Position numbers and translations under genes: made by a program
Shown: positions 61,101 through 64,000 of the stretch, piece by piece
Numbering within the stretch: the first letter of the stretch is position 1
Layout of the letters: the number at the start of each line of letters is the position of its first letter
Origin: Trichoplusia ni
Lineage: Eukaryota > Arthropoda > Insecta > Lepidoptera > Noctuidae
Length of the DNA stretch: 64,000 bases
Assembly: GCF_003590095.1 (NCBI RefSeq)
Contig: NC_039500.1
Location: 4,030,001-4,094,000, forward strand
Direction of reading: 5' to 3'
Notes under the pieces: model-generated
Database searches by the model: none
What the model was told of the DNA's origin: nothing
Seen by the model: only the letters and a program-made list of their open reading frames with translations

Positions 61101-61659
61101 CGTATGGAGAGGGTTTCGATGAATGTTCTCCTGAAATAAGTAGAGCACCACTATATCACGACCTAGTGGAACATTGAATTTGGCGTTTCACCGTTGAAAG
61201 ATAGATTTTCATCATCCACTGACGTGTGTTCTAAAGTACAAAGCTTGATGATATCACTAGATGACACGCCAGAACACGTGTGATTGTACATTACTCACTT
61301 CTCCTGATTTATGAACTTTTATATATTGTCAGAGAGATGCAGAGTTCGTGTAACCTGTACCTCTTGAATCTTTATTAACCTAGCCTGGGCTTGAAGATCT
61401 AACATTATCCCTGAAATACCGAGTACATGGGCCCAGACCACCATTAGCTGAATTGATCAAGTTCTATCGTCATTCAATTGACAATACTCAATTAACCCCA
61501 TATGCCCTTTATGCCCATGGACCTTCGTCCGCTTCTGCTAGGTGATGACCTCACTCTAAAATGTTTAATAAATAGCCCTTTTCCGCTACTATTGATGACA
61601 AGCGGAATATTTTTTTCATGCCTACTTTTTAATATTTATCATATCTCTTTTTTTTCTAG
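58145..61659. other. Non-coding stretch
   Basis: AT-rich and without recognisable exons. A hairpin (60266-60303) is the only structure I note. Confidence 0.5.
60266..60303. repeat. Inverted repeat with one-base bulge
   Basis: The arm ccgacttttctcaggt (60266-60281) pairs with acctgagaaaaagtcgg (60287-60303), allowing one extra A. A short stable hairpin. Confidence 0.75.
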
Positions 61660-61695
61660 CTATATCCCAGCCTGATGCCAAGTTAGAACCCCCAA
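61660..61695 (+). CDS. Possible 36-nt in-phase micro-exon
   Basis: A strong polypyrimidine tract (tttttttctag) precedes it and gtaagt follows. In phase 1 it encodes ISQPDAKLEPP with no stop and leaves phase 1, compatible with both first exons at 43 kb and with the 58091-58144 exon. This supports one gene running right and out of the window. The product is not recognised. Confidence 0.5.
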
Positions 61696-64000
61696 GTAAG
61701 TCTCAACTTCGATTCGTTACTGATTATTCTCTTAACAATAGATTTTAAAACCGTAACTTTATATCGTCATACCGTATTGGCCTTTGTTTAAATATTAACC
61801 TGCGCTTTGTTTTTAACATTGCAATGACTAAGCATTATGATACATTTATTTATGTACTGACAAATAACAAATTCTGCTGTACGCCAACTAAATTCCTTCA
61901 ATGGTAAGCTTGTATGCAAAAAGGGGTGACTTTAGTCAACACACTGTAACTTAATACTGTATTCCAGACTGAAAAAAATATTCTATTGACTTGTTTATAC
62001 TAGGTCTCCTGTGTCTGGAAAGTAGATAAAGAGAAATAAGTTCACCTCTCAAATGGATTACTTTATCATATTTTATGGCCTACTTATTTATCTAATCAAA
62101 TTCAGTGTCGAAGCTGAAAGAAAACACTCTCGTTTTCAACATATTCACAATTGATTGATAGCCACAACTTTTATATTATCGCAGGAAACAACAGAGAAAA
62201 GATACTGAAGACAGCTTGATTTAATAATAATTATAATATGCAGCACATATACTTGTATAGTACCGTTTTTCTCCATCCCTATAATAAGGCACGGTATTTT
62301 GAACAGCTGATAAGCATCATAAACTCATATCACCGGTATGTAAATGCAATAAGGTCGATTTTAGCTTGTCGTTGCGCCTGGCCTGCGATCAACGGTAGCA
62401 AAAAGAAACGATACCAATACATTGCAATGTGTCGTACGATAGTGATATTATCAACTATATTATCTTTATTGGTATATCCAAAATTTATATGAATAATTAT
62501 GTAACTTCCGTTTAGTTTAAAGTATTTGTTGGTGGTCCAAAGAAAATAATATAGGGTTTTAATCACACGCGAAGTATTATTTATTCACTATTGTTACATT
62601 AAAATACCATTACAGTTACATTTCGAAACCAATGCTGTTGGAAATATGTTAGCTAATTATAATCTATAGTACGGTATTAGTATTTATTTTGACAAAAACC
62701 GTATACTACACATTATGATTTATCCTCATAATTAGCTTACGTGTAAGAAGGACTCATTTTCGTACGCTAAGCATACCTACACGATTTTAATATCATTAGG
62801 TTGGCTTTGTTTTTGTATGACTCAATCATACAAAATGTAATGATGATACATTTATTCATTAATTTTGAAATATGATAATAGCTGCCATTAAAAGTAGCCG
62901 TATAATGAATCCAGTCAACTAAATCTTGCGGCCCCAATATAAAAAGTTAATACCGAATAACACTAGTTATCATTACTTTTTGCTACGTCTCTAATATGCC
63001 AAGCAAAAAGCATTTATCTCTGAACAGACAAAGTCGCGACCTTGACATAAAAAGTATGATGTACGCATAGCAAAACTCCTATAACATTACATCCACTTAA
63101 CTAGAAGTCTCCATACGAAAATCAACCTTACTGACATAGAGATAGCTTCTATATAAAAGTTCAGGCTGATTTGCTGTCGACCCGCAAACCCTCGTCAGAA
63201 TAACAATGGCGGATGAAAAGGAAGAGTTATGGTTTCAGAAGTATTTATCCATGGATGCTATTGATATCCAAATTGTCTTTGATCTCATTTCGTCCTGGCC
63301 GACTTTCAATGTTACATAGACTTGAACATTGGGGGCGACTTTATGACCGTCGACTCGTAATATCCATTATTAAACGAATCCTTATTTGTATTAAGGTTTC
63401 TTTACTCTTCATTATTTATTATTTTTTTAGGTCTGGCCTAAATTTTACTCGACACAATAATACTACTCAATGGTAGAACAAAAGACGTAGATTTGTATTC
63501 CACTAATAATTTGGAAAACTGGTATTTTGAACCTAACGATTATCAAGTCAGGTTGAGTGGGCTTCAAAATTTGTTTCAAGATGAAGAAGAGTCTTAATTT
63601 TCGGGCATAAAATTGGTTTTCTCATTTAACATTGTGCGAGTACGATACTTAAACAATAATCGAAATGGTCAATTAAAATCGTTGCAAGTTCACATCGAAA
63701 TTATATTGAGAAATTTCTGACAAGACTGACAGCGTCCTGCGGTTCCGTCTTACCTTGTTTGTCTCTTAGGATTCGGAAAGTGAATTTAAATATCACAGAA
63801 TCTTATTACTCAATTGGTGGAAATATATATTTGAAGACGCTTTTTGAAATTAGTACAGCTTTAGGCTTAAATCCGGTAAAAAATACTCATCCGTCGAATT
63901 AACAGCCGCACTATCCAGTGCTGCATCTCGATTGCATATTGTTATTGTTCGTTTTTAAGGCGGCCACACTAATACCATGATCCGTGAATTTCTACTATTA
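61696..64000. other. Non-coding stretch with a small TATA-led frame
   Basis: AT-rich. A TATATAAAAG box at 63150-63159 is followed by ATG at 63206 and a 37-codon frame (start MADEKEELWFQKYL) ending at 63319. A second open piece without a start reads to 63595 and ends QNLFQDEEES. These may be shreds of one decayed coding element; I cannot name it. Confidence 0.4.

Noticed and set aside
62238..62566. Overlapping plus and minus frames of about 80 codons
   Set aside because: AT-rich, mutually antisense and without motif; likely chance.

Overview
This is eukaryotic nuclear DNA, almost certainly from a moth or butterfly and probably a noctuoid moth. Protein-coding genes are split by many short GT-AG introns in an AT-rich background. 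Introns and intergenic DNA carry interspersed elements of types I recall as typical of Lepidoptera, such as a short element ending in an ATG-rich tail and LINE 3' ends coding for a K-R-W-R-D-D-L / Q-Q-W-D-T motif. No bacterial-style operon, CRISPR array or complete transposase gene is visible. All identifications are from memory and reading, not from a database search.

Layout. 1-12,094: mostly non-coding, with one intron-containing tRNA-Tyr (907-995) and a GC-rich island of unclear nature (350-512). 12,095-12,203 (minus): a likely first coding exon of an unrecognised gene whose other exons lie to the left or outside the window. 14,238-15,178 (minus): ATP synthase coupling factor 6. 15,765-38,137 (plus): the complete Integrator subunit 1 gene (IntS1), about 36 coding exons, with a reading frame I could follow across every junction. 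38,859-40,536 (minus): phosducin-like protein 3 (viaf), convergent with IntS1. 41,043-42,251 (plus): TFIID subunit Taf7, uninterrupted in its coding part and divergent from viaf. 43,173 onward (plus): two alternative first coding exons and two possible small in-phase exons of an unrecognised gene with very long introns. The last 20 kb is otherwise non-coding with decayed repeats.

The most unusual feature is inside IntS1. The 3' end of exon 9, its splice donor and the first 28 bases of the following intron have been amplified into a tandem array of 34 copies of a 92-bp unit (19,551-22,670). Each unit carries a splice donor and an acceptor-like AG. The first copy has lost its donor and gained a base; the second has lost a base. 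As assembled, these indels leave only the third copy's donor able to join exon 10 in frame, which would insert about 60 residues into IntS1.

The recognised genes are housekeeping genes: snRNA 3'-end processing and transcription attenuation (IntS1), RNA polymerase II initiation (Taf7), protein folding (viaf) and mitochondrial ATP synthesis (coupling factor 6). They sit as two head-to-head pairs with 0.5-0.6 kb shared upstream regions, so shared promoters are plausible. They do not form a pathway.
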